A stretch of DNA of 5,995 nt from Gammaproteobacteria bacterium (GTDB lineage Bacteria; Pseudomonadota; Gammaproteobacteria; Steroidobacterales; SZUA-146), in the NCBI GenBank assembly GCA_013002925.1, contig JABDLQ010000440.1, positions 1-5,995 on the forward strand, read 5' to 3'. The notes below the pieces were generated by a model. It saw only the letters and a program-made list of their open reading frames with translations. It had not been told where the DNA came from and made no database searches. Below are positions 5,050 to 5,995 of this stretch, piece by piece (within the stretch, counting starts at the first letter, position 1; every line of letters starts with the position of its first letter). The position numbers and the translations under genes are program-made.

Positions 5050-5995
5050 CGTTCACCCCCGGGTTCGTTTTCCACCAGGCTTGTTTCCAGAATGCGCCAC
5101 GCCAGTTCATCGAAGCCATACCCCAGCTGGCGCGCGGCCATCGGTACAAGACTGTGGCTGGTCAGGCCAGGGACCGTGTTCACCTCAAGAAAACTGGCGG
5201 CACCGGTGTCGTCGAGCATAAAATCGACACGCCCCCAGCCGCGTGCTGAGGCGGCTGTAAAAGCGGTCATACAATCTTCCGCAAGCCGCTCTTCAACATC
5301 CCCGGGCAAGCCGCAAGGACAGTGAAAACGAGTATCCTCAGACACGTATTTTGCTTCATAGTCGTAAAACAGATTGGGTGTCTCGATGCGAATCATCGGT
5401 AGTACGCGCTCGCCCAGAATCGCCGCCGTGTACTCCGGGCCGTCGATCCATTGTTCTACCAGGACTTGGGAATCAAGTGTCACAGCAACCGCGTAGGCTT
5501 CTTTCAGGGCGGCAAAGTCATCAACTTTATTGAGCCCGATACTGGAGCCTTCGTGAGCGGGTTTGACTGCCAGTGGAAATCCCAGTCGCGTTGCTATGTG
5601 CTCAAGGTCTGCCAGACTTGCCGCCAAAAAATATCCTGGCGTCTGCAGCCCGTGGGCTTCGAACAACTGCTTGCAACGAACCTTATCCATGCAGATTGCC
5701 GAACCAAGCACACCACTACCGGTGTACGGTATGCCAAGGAACTCAAGCGCTCCCTGGACCGTACCATCTTCGCCACCGCGACCATGCAGGGCGATAAATG
5801 CCCGGTCGAAGCCGCCGTCCAGCAGGGCACGCTGGAAGCCCTCCTGCGGGTCGATTTTGTGAGCGTCAACACCCTGTGCCAGCAACGCCCGCAACACCGC
5901 GGAACCGGTTAACAGGGAGATGTCCCGTTCGGCCGACCAGCCACCCATCAGAACAGCCACTTTGCCAAACTGACTGGCATCTTTAATTTGTAGTG
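5046..5995 (-). CDS. ddlB: D-alanine--D-alanine ligase, 5' end beyond window edge
   Basis: This ATP-grasp enzyme joins two D-alanines in the cytoplasm for the end of the peptidoglycan stem peptide. Numbering from the GTG at 5960, the visible motifs are GGWSAERDISL with Glu11 (N-terminal substrate-binding helix), ALHGRGGEDGTVQG (57-70), PYTGSG (78-83), MDK (91-93), KPAHEGSSIG (133-142, the serine loop), FYDYEAKY (198-205, the tyrosine of the omega loop), GWGRVDFML (241-249) and FLEVNTVPGLTSHSLVP (257 on), with metal ligands Asp246, Glu259 and Asn261. The frame stays open upstream of the GTG to the window edge, adding LQIKDASQFGK. The resulting QFGKVAVLMGG matches the FGRVAVLFGG seen inside Pseudomonas DdlB, and no ribosome binding site precedes the GTG, so the true start is probably outside. 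The gene overlaps ftsQ by 4 bases. murB or murC is expected upstream. Confidence 0.95.
   Translation of the reverse strand, partial: LQIKDASQFGKVAVLMGGWSAERDISLLTGSAVLRALLAQGVDAHKIDPQEGFQRALLDGGFDRAFIALHGRGGEDGTVQGALEFLGIPYTGSGVLGSAICMDKVRCKQLFEAHGLQTPGYFLAASLADLEHIATRLGFPLAVKPAHEGSSIGLNKVDDFAALKEAYAVAVTLDSQVLVEQWIDGPEYTAAILGERVLPMIRIETPNLFYDYEAKYVSEDTRFHCPCGLPGDVEERLAEDCMTAFTAASARGWGRVDFMLDDTGAASFLEVNTVPGLTSHSLVPMAARQLGYGFDELAWRILETSLVENEPGGER

Noticed and set aside
5451..5912. A 153-codon open frame on the plus strand opposite ddlB
   Set aside because: It is a shadow of the conserved ATP-grasp coding sequence, with no recognisable motif.
1..5995. Search for a novel system, mobile element, CRISPR array, tRNA or rRNA
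   Set aside because: All substantial coding space is taken by conserved dcw, lpxC, dciA and M23 genes in known order; no transposase, terminal repeats, spaced repeats or RNA gene signature was seen.

Overview
This window is ordinary core chromosome of a gammaproteobacterium. On the minus strand, from right to left in the direction of transcription, it carries the 3' part of the division and cell-wall (dcw) cluster: ddlB, ftsQ, ftsA, ftsZ, lpxC. Left of that lie dciA (a DUF721 gene) on the plus strand and the N-terminal end of a membrane-anchored M23-type peptidase on the minus strand. The order ddlB-ftsQ-ftsA-ftsZ-lpxC, then a DUF721 gene and an M23 peptidase (with secA expected next), is the one known from Pseudomonas-like gammaproteobacteria. 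The proteins fit this: LpxC has 303 residues with active-site positions as in the Pseudomonas enzyme, FtsZ begins MFEL and ends in DIPAFLRRQAD, and a dciA gene is present, whereas enterobacteria use DnaC. LpxC implies a Gram-negative cell that makes lipid A. The genus cannot be named from the sequence alone.

Layout. 5995-5046: ddlB, whose true start lies beyond the right edge. 5049-4267: ftsQ, whose ATG overlaps the ddlB stop (ATGA). 4274-3042: ftsA, overlapping the ftsQ stop by 8 bases. 3013-1868: ftsZ, 28 bases after ftsA. 1867-1600: a 268-base gap with no gene but several inverted repeats. 1599-688: lpxC. 687-533: a 155-base convergent gap with an imperfect hairpin and a T8 run. 218-532: dciA. 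217-183: a 35-base divergent gap. 182-1: the start of the M23 peptidase gene.

How the genes work together. DdlB makes the D-Ala-D-Ala dipeptide for peptidoglycan precursors. FtsZ forms the division ring, FtsA ties it to the membrane, and FtsQ links it to the periplasmic division complex. LpxC commits carbon to lipid A, so wall, septum and outer-membrane synthesis are encoded side by side. The overlapping ddlB-ftsQ-ftsA genes point to translational coupling. DciA acts on the replicative helicase DnaB. The M23 protein probably acts on peptidoglycan.

I found no mobile element, CRISPR array, RNA gene or novel defence or metabolic system. The points that merit a second look are small: a DciA without the usual C-terminal tail, mutually exclusive hairpins in the ftsZ-lpxC gap, and two start-codon corrections (ftsZ and ddlB).
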